Shown: one piece after another, positions 33,051 through 43,323 of the stretch
Numbering within the stretch: position 1 is the first letter of the stretch
How the letters are laid out: each line of letters starts with the position of its first letter
Source: Platanthera guangdongensis
Taxonomy: Eukaryota; Streptophyta; Magnoliopsida; Asparagales; Orchidaceae
Assembly (NCBI GenBank): GCA_039583875.1
Contig: CM077158.1
Span: forward strand, 240,979,447-241,043,446
Length of the DNA stretch: 64,000 nt
Reading direction: 5' to 3'
Notes under the pieces: model-generated
Database searches by the model: none
What the model saw: the letters and a program-made list of their open reading frames with translations, nothing else
Told to the model about the DNA's origin: nothing
Translations under genes and position numbers: made by a program

Positions 33051-33880
33051 TTACAGAAAAAGAAAAAGATGGGGGTGCGAGTCGGCTCTTGCCTCCCTCC
33101 TCGACTGGTGGTCCTCGCCCTCTCTCCCGGATGGATGCTCCTCCTTGTAGTCCTTGCCCTTCCCGAAAAGCAAGTCAAAACTGTCCTCCTCGCTGGGCGG
33201 AGTAGACGGGAACAGGCTCGGCATAAGGTCCCGGGCTGTGATCTCCTCGCAGCCCTCCACCAGCACCCCCGTGTCCTTCATAATTTGCAGGGTGCATTCG
33301 GCGGACTCGATCGTGTTGACCCGCAGCCGCTCTGCAACCTCAGTCTCGTCGAAGATCCTTGGCCTCTTGTATGGGAGGGAGGGGTCGCGGACACCCGAGG
33401 GAAGAAAGACGTCCGCCTGGCGGATGATCTCGCTGTGGAGACCTTTGATCTGATCCTTCAACTTTTCGTTGTCCGCCTCTAGCCCGGCGGCGCGAGCCAG
33501 CAGGTCTTCATTCGCCTTCTACAGCTCGGTGGCGCGGGCGCACAGCTGGTTGTTCTCTTCCTCCAACCCGATGGTGCAAGCCCGCAGCTCGCTAGCGGCC
33601 ATGACATCCTGTGAAACAAAAGGGTAAGCAAATCTATTGCAGGAAATGCAGGAAATCCTAAGTAAAAAGAGAGGAGCAGCCGATACTTCCCAACCCGTCG
33701 GCAGCCTTGGCGAGTAGGTCCTCGGCAATACCGAGTTGTCTCGCCAGGTCGACGGTCTTGTCCTTGGCGACATCGCGCTCCTGCTCCGCTTTTTGCAGGA
33801 GGCGGCTGAGGTTGAAGCCGCGGCGAACCGTGCGAGTGGAGGCCTCAGGGGCCACTTGCCGCCCCGGGCACTCGCCCAGG
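33051..33880 (-). pseudogene. Antisense ORF of the Tat element, coiled-coil protein, probably spliced
   Basis: Reading right to left, 33855-33687 gives RGFNLSRLLQKAEQERDVAK, TVDLARQLGIAEDLLAKAAD, a helical, charged stretch. Low-coding sequence at about 33611-33680, with a GTATCGG start and a TTTCACAG end, looks like an intron. Coding continues from about 33610 with AASELRACTIGLEEENNQLC, ANEDLLARAAGLEADNEKLK and DQIKGLHSEIIRQADVFLPS, ending at a stop near 33051. A TAG at about 33520 interrupts it. Tat elements are known to carry such antisense coiled-coil ORFs of unknown function. The splice phase did not resolve cleanly, so the intron is tentative. Confidence 0.55.
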
Positions 33881-33884
33881 GATC

Positions 33885-34302
33885 TGTGATGCTTTTTACC
33901 ATTTTGTCCCCACTGGCCTGCCCATAGCCTTCCAGAACAGTGGAGTTACGCTGTTGGCAGACCAACCTGGATTGCACATAGCTGTTTGGAACAACAGAGG
34001 TTGGCTATTTGCATGCCGTTTTCAGAAATCTATAAATAGGACCCAAGGGGTACCTCAGAAGGCACGCTTACTTGTGCCCCGGTCTTCTAGCGCTTTCTGA
34101 GGTAGCCTTAGCTCGACATTTGACTAGGGAGGGGAAGCGCGCTAAGACCTTCCGGGTGTGTGGTGGGACCTCCACGCCGAGCCCTTGGGTCCGTTCATTT
34201 TTTCCATTTCCTTAGTCGTTTGGCTCGTAGGGGAGAAGTAAGTGTGTGATCACCCCTTCCCCAAGGGTGAACTCCACAGAGACCGAATTCTCGGTTTCAA
34301 CA
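33885..34302 (+). repeat. Probable 3' LTR of the Tat remnant
   Basis: A TATA box (TATAAATA, 34031-34038) is followed by GGACCCAAGGGGTACC and, further on, GTGTGTGGTGGGACCTCC. Both match the layout of the solo LTR at 17953-18652. It ends TTTCAACA at 34302, after which Copia-2 gag resumes. The left boundary is a guess; no partner LTR survives in the window. Confidence 0.5.
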
Positions 34303-34361
34303 ACAAGAATTCGAAGAACACTTTTAGTTCCACCTCCTCCATCTTGGTGACCAGTTTCTCC
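34303..34361 (-). pseudogene. Copia-2 gag N-terminus
   Basis: Minus-strand ATG at 34361: MEKLVTKMEEVELKVFFEFL. It matches the start of Copia-5 gag at 59458 (MEKLVTKMEEADLKAFFEFL). It is cut at the Tat LTR end, and the rest of this gag is 5 kb away at 28993 and below. This pair proves that the Tat element sits inside Copia-2 gag. Confidence 0.9.
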
Positions 34362-35384
34362 ATGAGCGCACACAACTCTTGTTTAATGACTCTTTTTTCA
34401 ATTTATTTTGCCGTAAAAACAAATTGGGCCGCAACGCTAACTGGAGCGTCCTTCTTCCCTGCTGCACTAGGCAGACTTTACCTTCAAGACGTGAATTCTT
34501 TGCGTCGTATTTTTTCCTAAACAATTGTTTGAGATTTCCACGGTCACCGCACCTTTTACCAATATCTCACACACAATGTTTCTCTTCCCAGATAGCAAAG
34601 ATGCGTCCCCTTTGAGCGCAATCCAAAGGATTTCTGCCGCACGCTCCCTCTGCGCTCTCCCTCCTATGCGCAGTCTGCAAATCCGAATCCCCGGAATGCC
34701 TCTGTGAAGCTTCCTGCGCGCTAGAAGCCGCACGCACTGTGCCCCCTGTCAGATCCCGCGATGCGTGATGCACAATTCTGGATGCGCTGCTTTGCACGAT
34801 TCTCGCTGCCGCGTGCGTACAAATTGCTGCTCACCTTCTCCCTGCGTGACTTGACGATGCCACACCTTTTTTTTCCTCCTCGCAGAGCCGATGATCGTGC
34901 GCCTTCTCCTTGCCCAAGTCGATGATCCTTCTCCTCCTTAGATCCTCACGCGCGCGTCTGACGATCTTCCTCCCCGCAGAGTTGTGCGCCGGATGCTCCG
35001 TCTTCCCACAGAGCTGCGTGTGTATTCCTACTGCGTGCGCCTCCTACTGCGGCAATTCAACGTACAAAGGCCCGTCGGACTCCTTCACGGGATAATCCTT
35101 CCGCTCCGCCGTACTCCGCTGCGGGATGCTTGGGATTGGCTCAAGGAGATGAGTGTAGATCCTATCTCAATATCCTACGCTCCGCCGAACTCATAAAATT
35201 AATTTCAAGGAAGGGAATGAAATTAATTTCAAGGAAAAGCAGTCAACGGCCTCCGCAGAAAATTTCTATCGACACCAGGAAAGGAATGAAATTAATTTCA
35301 AAGAAAGGCTAGCGCTCTGGCAGAAAGTCGCTCCGGGAAAGAAAAAAATTCCCTTTAATTCCGCCTAACCTACCTCTGATACAA
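34362..35384 (-). other. Copia-2 5' leader with primer binding site
   Basis: The minus-strand leader runs from the primer site (35384-35373, TTGTATCAGAGG, a mutated tRNA-iMet site) to the gag ATG at 34361. It includes three copies of GAAATTAATTTCAA(A/G)GAAAG-type sequence at about 35195-35305 (plus-strand reading). No coding function recognised. Its ~1-kb length equals that of the Copia-5 leader. Confidence 0.7.
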
Positions 35385-35576
35385 AGTAGAAAATAAGGAA
35401 ACCAAACTTATTATTATTCTCTCTTAAAATCAATACAATACATTACACATGTCTCCTCTATTTATAAACACAAGTGGGGGACCCAAAACTAAATTCTATG
35501 ATGTGGGACTAACACGAAAAAGAGGAGGATGCTAATGGCACACCAATCTGTGTTATATGCACACCAAATTCCAACA
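35385..35576 (-). repeat. 5' LTR of Copia-2
   Basis: On the minus strand it starts TGTTGGAATTTGGTGTGC and ends TTTTCTACT. Partner of 18695-18887. The outer flank is the ACTTC duplication (35577-35581), followed by LINE sequence. Confidence 0.9.
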
Positions 35577-36221
35577 ACTTCGTTATTAAGTTGGGTGATC
35601 AATATATTTCCCAGAGATAGTGCTTTAAATATCTTGGATCGATAATTCTAAAAAAATGGAGGTGTTGATAAAGATGCGATACATAGAATCCAAGTAGGTT
35701 GGTTTAAGCGAAGAGGCGCGTCAGAGATCTTATGTGTTCGTAAAGTACCATTAAAACTTAAAGGCAAGTTTTGTCGTACTGCAATTAGACTTCTCTATGG
35801 TTCTGATTGTTGGGCAGTGAATTGTGTACATGAGCCAAAAATGGGAGTTGCGGACATGAGAATGCTTAGGTGGATGTGTGGACACGCGAGACTGGATAAT
35901 ATTCGGAATGAATGTATCCCTCATGCGTAAGACAGGAGTGACACCAATTGCAGAGAAGATGCGAGAAGCTCGACTAAGATGGTTTGGACACGTACAAAGG
36001 AGACCATTAGAGGCACCTGCTAGGCATTGCCAGAGTTTAGTCACTAGGCATGTTAAATGGGGGAGGGGGTGGACCAATTAAAACTTGGAATGAAATTATA
36101 AGGAAAGACATGATGTACTTAGGCATTAGTGATATTATGACTAAAGATAGGGCACAATGAAGACAAATGATCCATATAGCCGACCCCACTATAGCTGGAT
36201 AAAAGCATGAGTGTTGTTGTA
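35577..36221 (+). pseudogene. LINE reverse transcriptase C-terminal region and tail, piece 4
   Basis: Shifting frames give VIKLGDQYISQR, CFKYLGSII, VPLKLKGKFCRTAIRLLYGS, GVADMRMLRWMCGH, EKMREARLRWFGHVQRRPLE and ADPTIAG. This is the conserved C-terminal part of plant LINE ORF2 proteins (usual pattern KMSVAEMRMLRWMCGHTR then RLRWFGHVQRRP). It ends with a GTTGTTGT tail at about 36213-36221. Frameshifts near 35650, 35800 and 35910 make it non-functional. Confidence 0.88.
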
Positions 36222-36227
36222 AACTAA

Positions 36228-37137
36228 GGCTCTGTTTGGTTGGGCTGTTGCTGATGGAAAGTTGCTGATGAACTGTTGCTGATAGAAAAAGTGCTGATTC
36301 TGGAAAACAGAATTTTGTTAAAAAACTGTTTGGATACAAAACGAAGTTTTGAGTAAAACTTTTTTTTCAAATATTATCTGTGCATATGTCGACAACTTAA
36401 CTATAACAAAAATGAAAACATTTACACTCAAACTTATATTCTAAATGCACTGAGAAAGAGCGATCCAAGGCAAAATCAGGAAAAGTAGATGAAGAAGCAG
36501 TGATTTCACGACAATATTACCTGGAGTCGGTTGAACGGGCTGAGATCTTTCCAAAAATATAGGAAAAAGGGAGAAGATGCAGTGATTTCACGCAAGGTTA
36601 CCTGGAATAGGAGTTCCCGTCAACTTCCTGGAGCAGAGGAGGGTGAGCCCAGATGATTTTGCCGGAGAAATATGCGAGAATGGCGACACCTGGAGCAGTG
36701 GAGGATTGGAGACCGGCGGGGGGAGTCGTGACAGGAGAAACGAAGGAGCTTGACCCCTCCCGCCTCCTCGATTCGTGCTTTTGTTCGCAGAGCTCTGTTT
36801 GGTAGCAAAGAAGAAGAAGAGGCGGAAGAAGAAGAGGCGGAAGAGGCGGAAGAAGAGGCGGGAGCAGCAGCGGACGGTTCCTGTCGGGAGATCGGGAGGC
36901 GGGAGGCGGGAGCGGGAGCAGCAGCGGACGGACGGAATCGGGAGGCGGGAGCACCAGAGAGATCGGCTGGTGCGTCTGCGGTTGTCCGCAAGAAAATTCC
37001 GCGGCTGGATATAAGGAGAGAACGGCGGTATTTACCAATCGGAGTTTTGAGTATAAGTGCAAACAAACGCTGCTTATAACAAAAACTTCATTTCGGTGCA
37101 AACACACCGGAGGCAATCAGCCCAACCAAACGCTACC
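36228..37137. mobile_element. PIF/Harbinger-like non-autonomous element
   Basis: The ends are GGCTCTGTTTGGTTGGGCTG and, inward from the right, GGTAGCGTTTGGTTGGGCTG (16 of 20 identical), flanked by TAA at 36225-36227 and 37138-37140. A TAA/TTA 3-bp duplication and GG-starting ends with GTTTGG are typical of Tourist-like PIF/Harbinger derivatives. The interior contains a GAAGAAGAAGAGGCGG purine tract (36790-36880) and a repeated GCAGTGATTTCACG phrase (36499 and 36580). No transposase found. It sits six bases after the LINE tail. Confidence 0.75.
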
Positions 37138-37249
37138 TAAATCTTATGAGTCATATATTGAAGGGCAACTTCCCAAACCCTAAACAATGTTTGAAATATC
37201 ATCTTTCTGAATTCAAATGATGTGCTCCTACCAAATGAACTATATGGAT

Positions 37250-38110
37250 CTCGCATTTTTCGCTCGGGCGCGCATTTTTCGCTCGGGCGTGCATGTTTCG
37301 CCGTGGAGCGAATTTTTCTGCCCGGTCGCAAATTTTTTGCCGGAGCGCGTATTTTTCAACCGGGATTACATTTTTCGATTGAGGGCGCATTTTTCAGTCG
37401 GGGGCGTATTTTCCGGTCGGGGCATATTTTTCGCCTGGACGCGCATTTTTCGCCTGAGCGCGCATTTTTCTCCCCGACACGCATTTTTCACTCCGGCACA
37501 AATTTTCGCCCGGACGTGAATTTTTCGACCAGGCGCGTATTTTTCGGCCCGTGCGCGTATTTTTTTTCCCTAGCGCGAATGTTTCATCCGACCGCGAACT
37601 TTTCACTCGGGCGCGATTTTTTGCCCGGATGCGATTTTATTCGCCCGGATGCACATTTTTCGGTTGGACGCGAATTTATCTGTCGGACGCGCATTTTTCA
37701 GACGGGCGCAGATTTTTCCTCCCGAGCGACCATTTTTCGCCCGGGCTCGCATTTTTTGTCAGGGAGCGCAATTTTCGCTCGGGCGTGAATTTTTTGCCCT
37801 GGCGAACATTTTCCGACCGGCCGCGCATTTTTTGGTGGTGCGCCATTTTTTCACCCGGACTCAAATTTTTCGCTTGGTCCCGAATTTTTCTCCTGGTTTC
37901 GAATGTCTCTCAGTGGCTTGCATTTTTGCCGAACGACAGAATTGCACGTCCGGACGAAAAAATGCGCACCCGGGCGAAAAATACGCATCTGTGCGAAAAA
38001 ATGCGTGGTCGGGCGAAAACTGCGTGCCCTGTGAAAAATGCGCCTCTGAGCGAAAAAATATGCGTCTGAGCGAAAAAATACTCGTCCGAGCAAAAAATGC
38101 GAGCTCGGAT
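37250..38110. repeat. Degenerate ~19-bp minisatellite that reverses orientation
   Basis: Roughly 35 copies of a CGCATTTTTCGCCCGGG-type unit run to about 37925. The same unit then appears reversed (CCCGGGCGAAAAATGCG type) about nine times to 38110. Units are strongly diverged, but the TTTTT core and the flanking CG-rich words keep their spacing. All three forward frames are open for hundreds of bases because the unit lacks stop words; the resulting F-x-x-G-A-H-F-S repeats are a by-product and not evidence of a protein. Confidence 0.88.
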
Positions 38111-38289
38111 GGAAAAATTCTAATATGGAGTGGAACAGTGGAATTACTAATTTCAATTCCCGTGACAGAATTCCTGCATTTAGCCGAACGACAGAATTGG
38201 AATTGACTTCAATTCCAATTTCTATGGGAATTGGAATTGATGTCAATTTCAATTCCTACATCTCAATTCCTGCGAAACGAACGGAGCCT
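38111..38289. mobile_element. MITE end rich in GGAATTG motifs
   Basis: The sequence ends CGAAACGAACGGAGCC followed by TTA, which read in reverse is TAA then GGCTCCGTTCGTTTCG, a Tourist-like terminus. The interior alternates CAATTCC and GGAATTG. The phrase GCCGAACGACAGAATTG occurs here (38174) and at the switch point of the minisatellite (37929). The left end of the element was not identified; it may enclose the minisatellite. Confidence 0.5.
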
Positions 38290-38688
38290 TACAGATATAT
38301 CAAAATATTTAGTGGCTCCATACAAAGGATAATATAAATTATACAATACTGGGAATGTAAATGCTGCTCATTGTCAAGGCAGTATGTCTCTATTAGTAGT
38401 TAGATTGATCTCTGTTTTTTCAAGAGGTGAGATTATACTTGAGAAATGTAATATCCATACACCCTTGCTTATGAATCAGTTACAAAAAAACACAGCAGGT
38501 TGAGTTGTGACTAAAGACATCTAATACAACTGGCTTTTCTCATCTACATTGTCATAGGAAACTGCTCTTCATTCTCACTTGCTCCGTCATCCTGGGGTTT
38601 AAGTTAATTCTTATCACACAGTCTGCATGCATCAGGCTGAGCGTATATTTTTACCCACTTTAATTCTGCTTGAATGTGTTGAATCTAG

Positions 38689-40024
38689 GTTGCCATGGAA
38701 CTGCGGGAACATGGTATCTCGGCAGAGTATTATCATGCTGATATGGATGTTATAGCACGTGAAAAAGTTCATCTTCGGTAAGCGTGGAGGTGTTTTGTGG
38801 TAATATTTTAAATTAAAATGCCACCTTTTAGTTATGTCAGTTGTTTTCTTGAAGTGGTCTATTTGTCAAAGTATGCATGACTTTGTGTCCATGATGGCCG
38901 TGGTGTCGCACTATTGTCCTAAATGCCGGGAAAATACCGAGGGATTACTACATGCAACAATATGATTCTGACGATTTTTAACTTGCAATAATAATTTGTT
39001 TTACAAATCAAAATAAAAGATATGTCACAATAGTTAAAACTTTGCAAACATGGAAACACACGATGTTGTATAAATGTAAGAGAGCTTGGAAACGTACAAC
39101 GCTTCAAAGTTTGGAAACAATGAATACAAATTGATGTCCCATCAAGTAGGGATTTAATAAACTCAACAAACAAAAAATGACTTCAAGCTAGAAACTATCA
39201 CAATTCAGAAGTGGGAGAGGGCTGAATGTGTTTTTGGCGGACTTTGTGATGCCAGAACTGGGGCCCGGGGGTGGATTCAGGCCTCCGTATATCTGTCAAT
39301 CTGCTGTCCAGTAAGAAATGGTGCTGGAATAGGCCCTCCTGGAAGCTTGGATGGCTGGATGCTGCTGTATTGAGGTTGGCAAGGCCGCAAGAAGTTGGTG
39401 GGCTGTGGAGGCAGCGATTGTGGGCTGGAATATAATTCCAGCAGCTGGAGGACATGAATTATGCATTGCGTAGAATTTAGCTACAATTAAATATGCTGAA
39501 GTATTTGTATAAATGGAATAATGAAGAATTGCAATTTGAAACTAATCTGGAGAGCGCGAAAGTTCTTTTAATGTTGGTTCATTTCTGTAAAAGGTCATTT
39601 GTACTAAAGAAGCTATGAGTAAGCAGGATGTAATTTCTGGATTTAATTCTGATATTTTGAGCATGCAATATTGAGCAACTAACTGTATAATCTAAGTTCT
39701 GTTCATTTGGACTGAATTGAGGCGATTGAATTGGATTTGGAAGTCCATTTTTGCTGTAATTGCTCTCCAATTTCAATTCTGTAGCCTTAATTCCATCCGA
39801 ACAAACACACCTTAATAAAATTTTCTGCTTTGATAATTGTCTTATTGTGTATAGATGGAGCAACAGCAAATTGCAGGTTATAGTTGGTACGGTATGTATG
39901 GCCTGTTCTTGCATTCTCTTTCTTTTCCTTTTCCCCTTAACCTCTGTTTTTGCCCATGCAAGTATTTAAGTGACTATTTGATAATTTCAGGTTGCATTTG
40001 GAATGGGAATAAATAAGCCCGATG
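38689..40024 (+). CDS. RECQL2: RecQ helicase exon cluster 1 (three exons)
   Basis: Exon 38689-38777 (89 bp) encodes [20 protein letters not shown] and [10 protein letters not shown]. Its acceptor is CTAG and its donor GTAAGC. Exon 39855-39891 (37 bp) completes the split arginine codon and encodes [12 protein letters not shown]. Exon 39991-40024 (34 bp) encodes [11 protein letters not shown] and leaves one base of the next codon. The first intron (1,077 bp) holds a 117-bp MITE; the second is 99 bp. The codon phases (2, 0, 1) match the next cluster exactly. Confidence 0.88.
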
Positions 40025-43000
40025 GTATAATTGTTTGATAATATATTGTTTCAATTGAAAATTTTTGTTACCTTGATATTTCCCTTTACTTATAGGAAGT
40101 CGAGTCATACTCTCATAAACTTCGAGCTTTTATTAAACTTCTTGAGAAATTGATGTGATGTTTGGAATCGTTGGTTCCATGTATGTGCTTACAACGGGAT
40201 TGCTATAGTTTTGATAAACTTCATTATCTTTTTTTCATCAATTTATGAGAATCATTAAACCTTTTAACTCTTTGATCTTGATACGTTTTGTTAAATTAAT
40301 TATGCCGCTATTGTACGACCTTTACTCGCCGAGATAGTACAAATAAAGAGATTACCAAAAGGTCCTCACGAGGGGAGGCTCTCAGCCACCTCGCCAGGGA
40401 CCAAAGATCACTTTGCAAAAAGACTATATCAGCTCGCCCCAACTCGCCAGCTGACCAGGGAGACCTTGCGTAAGGGTGGGGCCCACCTCTGGGTAGGTGA
40501 GGTCGCTACCTATAAATATGTCCTATTGTCAAGGGGGAGAGGTAGTTCTAACAACTCACAAGGGTCCTCGCTAAAATCAACGAGCTCGCTAGTTCTTATT
40601 TGAGCCCGATTCTCCCCTCCACCCTAGCACAACATCTGGTTTGGGAGGGAGAGTTCTAACACACTCTTGGGCGTGTGGCGGGAACTTTAAGCTAAAGATC
40701 ATCTGTAACTTCAAAGCAATAAAATCTTTCTTTCCTATTTGTTGGACCCTGTTTGTGATTATTGATTATTACTTTGGTGGGCTAGTAACCTTGACCCATA
40801 CTTCAGTTCAAACTTTGAAGTTGAGTTTTTGACCTCAACATCTTGGTGCAGTGAGTATGGATTTTGGTAAGAGGAAGAAAAATATCAGAAGTCATGGCTA
40901 GAGAAAACAGATAAAAATCAGATCGAGAGATTTCGTGAACTCGAAGTGCGTTCGTCATAAGGGCAAATTTTATGATTTTTGTTGTTCGGTCGAGGAGATC
41001 CTGATAGGTCACCTCGCACCGCGGTCCGACACCTCAACATCACCTATCTTTTCATCCGCTCCCTCAGAGGCCTCAAAAGCCCCGACGACACGAGAAGGCG
41101 CCCACTGAGCAGCACCGCGAGTGCCTGGAGCGGATTCATGTCGCGACCATGGAGGCCATACATCGACCTGAATTTGACTAGGTGGGTCGTTTTCGCCCAC
41201 CTCGCCAGCAATCAGAGAGGGAGAGTCCTTTTTGTGAGGAAATCCTCATTATGCCTGCCCCCAAAGGACTCCACGACCCACCTTTGACTTACTTTTCGGG
41301 GCAAGACACCTGCTCAACCATCTTCAATGGTTTGAGGATTAATTTTTATTTATAATGTGACCAACACTTTCAAGTGTCGGTTGTTTGCGATCACAATGAA
41401 AGGGAAGACTTCTCGCTGGTTTCATCAACTTTCATCGAGCTCAATCTATTTCTTTAAAGACCTTCGTCACGGGAGGATGTGTAGAGAGGATATTGCTAGG
41501 AGGTGCCCTGATGGGGAAATTGGAAGACACTCCATAAAAGGCGGCTGAAGCGAGATGTCCTGGCAAAGCGCTTGCGCAACTCCTTGTGAGGATTGCGAAG
41601 ACAACGACCCGTGAGATGGCATCAACGCAAACCACGATGGGTCAGTCATGAAGCCTTGCGGAAGTGGAGTCTGCATACAATTTATCGATGGGACGTCACC
41701 TCCTCCTCACGAGCCCCTACCCTCATTGGCGAGATTGTTTTTTCTTCGGAGCACATGGCAGATCAAGACAACCCGTTTCACGACGAAGTAGTGATCACGG
41801 CGGCAATTGAAAATTTCATAGTTTCTAGAATCCTAGTTGATAATGGGAGTTATGTGAATGTTGTTTTCAAGAAACCCTTTGATGTTATGGTCATGGAGGA
41901 GACAAGGGTAAGTATTCAGACAACTCGATGCTTGGTTTTTTTAGAGAGAAAAAAGTAGTGGAGGGAGTTGAGTTGGTTGTCACCTTGGGTGGCACAACGA
42001 AGACCTACCGATTCGCCATTGTGGATGCTTCGAGCAATTACGACACCATCTTCGACAGACCACTCCTTAACGCCTTCTAGGTTGTGGCTTCCTCTTATCA
42101 TCAATGCCTGACGTATAACATTAGCGGGGTGTGGATTCAGGTTTGCAGTGATGCAGTGTTGCAAAGGTAACCAAGGAGTGCTACAACAACTCTGCCAACG
42201 TCAACACCTGGAAGGAGGTGGTTGAGGCAGTTGACAAGAAATTGGATGGGGCAACACACCTCGGGGAAACATAGACGATGGAGGAGGTTGATCTGAAGAC
42301 CGGTTAAGTAGATCCAAGACGCCTAAGGATAACTGGGGAGCTATCTGAAGATGAGGAGCTGGTCTCGTGCCTCCAAGGCAACCTTTATGTCTTTGCCTGT
42401 AGCGCAACAGATGTGCCTGACAACGATGATGGTGTCACTTGTCACTACCTCAAACTGGATCTAGAAGCTCACCCATCCACCCAGAAAATGTGTCATCACA
42501 AGGACTTTGATGGATCCCATTTGTGTAGTGGCCTGCTAGACTGCAACACTTTAAAAACTTAACATTATCAGAGTTACTGCTTTGTTGAATTTTTTTATGG
42601 CAACGGAGGCCTGAAAGCAAATTATGCAAAAACCAAAAGTCTTTCAATATGCAAAATAACCTGTTGCAAAAGCTATATTATATATCTTTACCATATATAA
42701 AGAAATACTGTGGTCTGCGAATATCATGAGTTCAAAATTCCACAAGCCGTCAGATCATGAGTTCATAATTCAACAACCGTCTGATCGAACACAATAAAAT
42801 CATTTCATCTCTCCACATTTTAGTAGGTCTCCTAAACCTACTACTAGGGTGTCCTAAACCTGTTTGAAATTACGATTTTGCCCCTATAACTCTTAAAAAA
42901 TCCAGCAGCTGACTGTTAGAATTATATTTTAATTTAAACGCTGCTATCCGGTTTCGATCCCACGACCTCAAGGACAAGAGAAACAACTCAATCCAATGAG

Positions 43001-43245
43001 GCAAGAGGACAACTATAATAATTGTTCAGATAATTTATACTTATATTGTTATATTTTATGTATTTTTATAAATATATATATATATATATGTATAATATAA
43101 TTCATTATTACATATAAATATACTATAACCGGGTACAGTTGCGCGTGGTCGTAGTGGCGGGCTAGATACAGTCGCGCGGGGTCGTAGGGGCGGGCCGGGT
43201 ACTGTCGAGATTGGCAGTTGGGGCGGAGCCCCGTGTTGGGCACTC

Positions 43246-43323
<78 letters not shown>

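Larger units (their letters stand above)
28994..34302 (+). mobile_element. Tat-lineage Ty3/gypsy remnant, 5'-truncated, inside Copia-2 gag
   Basis: Contains plus-strand RNase H (29094-29577) and integrase (29593-30796), then 1.6 kb of tandem repeats, a minus-strand ORF and an LTR-like end (TTTCAACA at 34302). Order and content fit the Tat lineage, whose members often carry extra and antisense ORFs between integrase and the 3' LTR. The 5' LTR, gag, protease and reverse transcriptase are missing. About 75 bases of Copia-2 gag between FFEFL and KLDGSAT are also missing, so a deletion removed the left side after insertion. Confidence 0.8.
18690..35581 (-). mobile_element. Copia-2: Ty1/copia element, minus strand, expanded to 16.9 kb by nested insertions
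   Basis: LTRs at 18695-18887 and 35385-35576 face the minus strand. The 5-bp duplication ACTTC is at 18690-18694 and 35577-35581, and the flanks rejoin a LINE. By hand alignment the two LTRs differ at about 20 of ~192 positions. Inside, copia coding sequence is interrupted by Copia-3 (21504-26645), hAT-3 (26978-27648) and a truncated Tat gypsy (28994-34302). Gag, linker and RNase H match Copia-5 closely, for example SSRKNAGISPDRY against SSRNNAGVSPDRY, so the two belong to one family. Confidence 0.92.
14975..36221 (+). mobile_element. LINE (non-LTR) fragment split into four pieces by three insertions
   Basis: Four plus-strand pieces (about 14975-15423, 17538-17952, 18653-18694 and 35577-36221) join into a continuous non-LTR reverse transcriptase 3' region when the insertions and one copy of each target duplication are removed. 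The insertions are a solo LTR (GAAAA duplication), a second solo LTR (ATATG/ATATT) and Copia-2 (ACTTC). About 1.6 kb of LINE is therefore spread over 21 kb. It ends in a short GTTGTTGT tail. The 5' two-thirds of the LINE (ORF1 and endonuclease) are absent. Confidence 0.85.
40312..42490 (+). mobile_element. Tat-lineage gypsy 5' fragment (LTR, gag, protease, start of RT)
   Basis: An LTR-like block is followed by plus-strand gag and protease, then by the linker that precedes reverse transcriptase. Homology stops near 42490 and no second LTR is found, so the 3' two-thirds is missing. LTR layout and protease type match the Tat group, but the sequence differs from the remnant at 28994-34302, so it is another family. 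Confidence 0.75.

Noticed and set aside
37217..38206. Long open frames (100-188 codons) with repeated phenylalanine/histidine motifs
   Set aside because: They exist in all three forward frames because the 19-bp minisatellite lacks stop words. Composition follows the repeat, not a protein family.
38340..38688. An upstream RecQ exon (TTTTTTCAAGAGGTGAG looked like an FSR-containing exon with a donor)
   Set aside because: The translation does not continue into the expected RecQ sequence and the phase does not match the exon at 38689.
42945..43010. Possible tRNA gene on the minus strand
   Set aside because: A GATCGAAACC-type T-arm is visible but the D-arm and acceptor stem are missing. More likely a fragment of a tRNA-derived or DNA element.
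43246..43323. Possible regulatory element or origin
   Set aside because: Plain (TA)n microsatellite.
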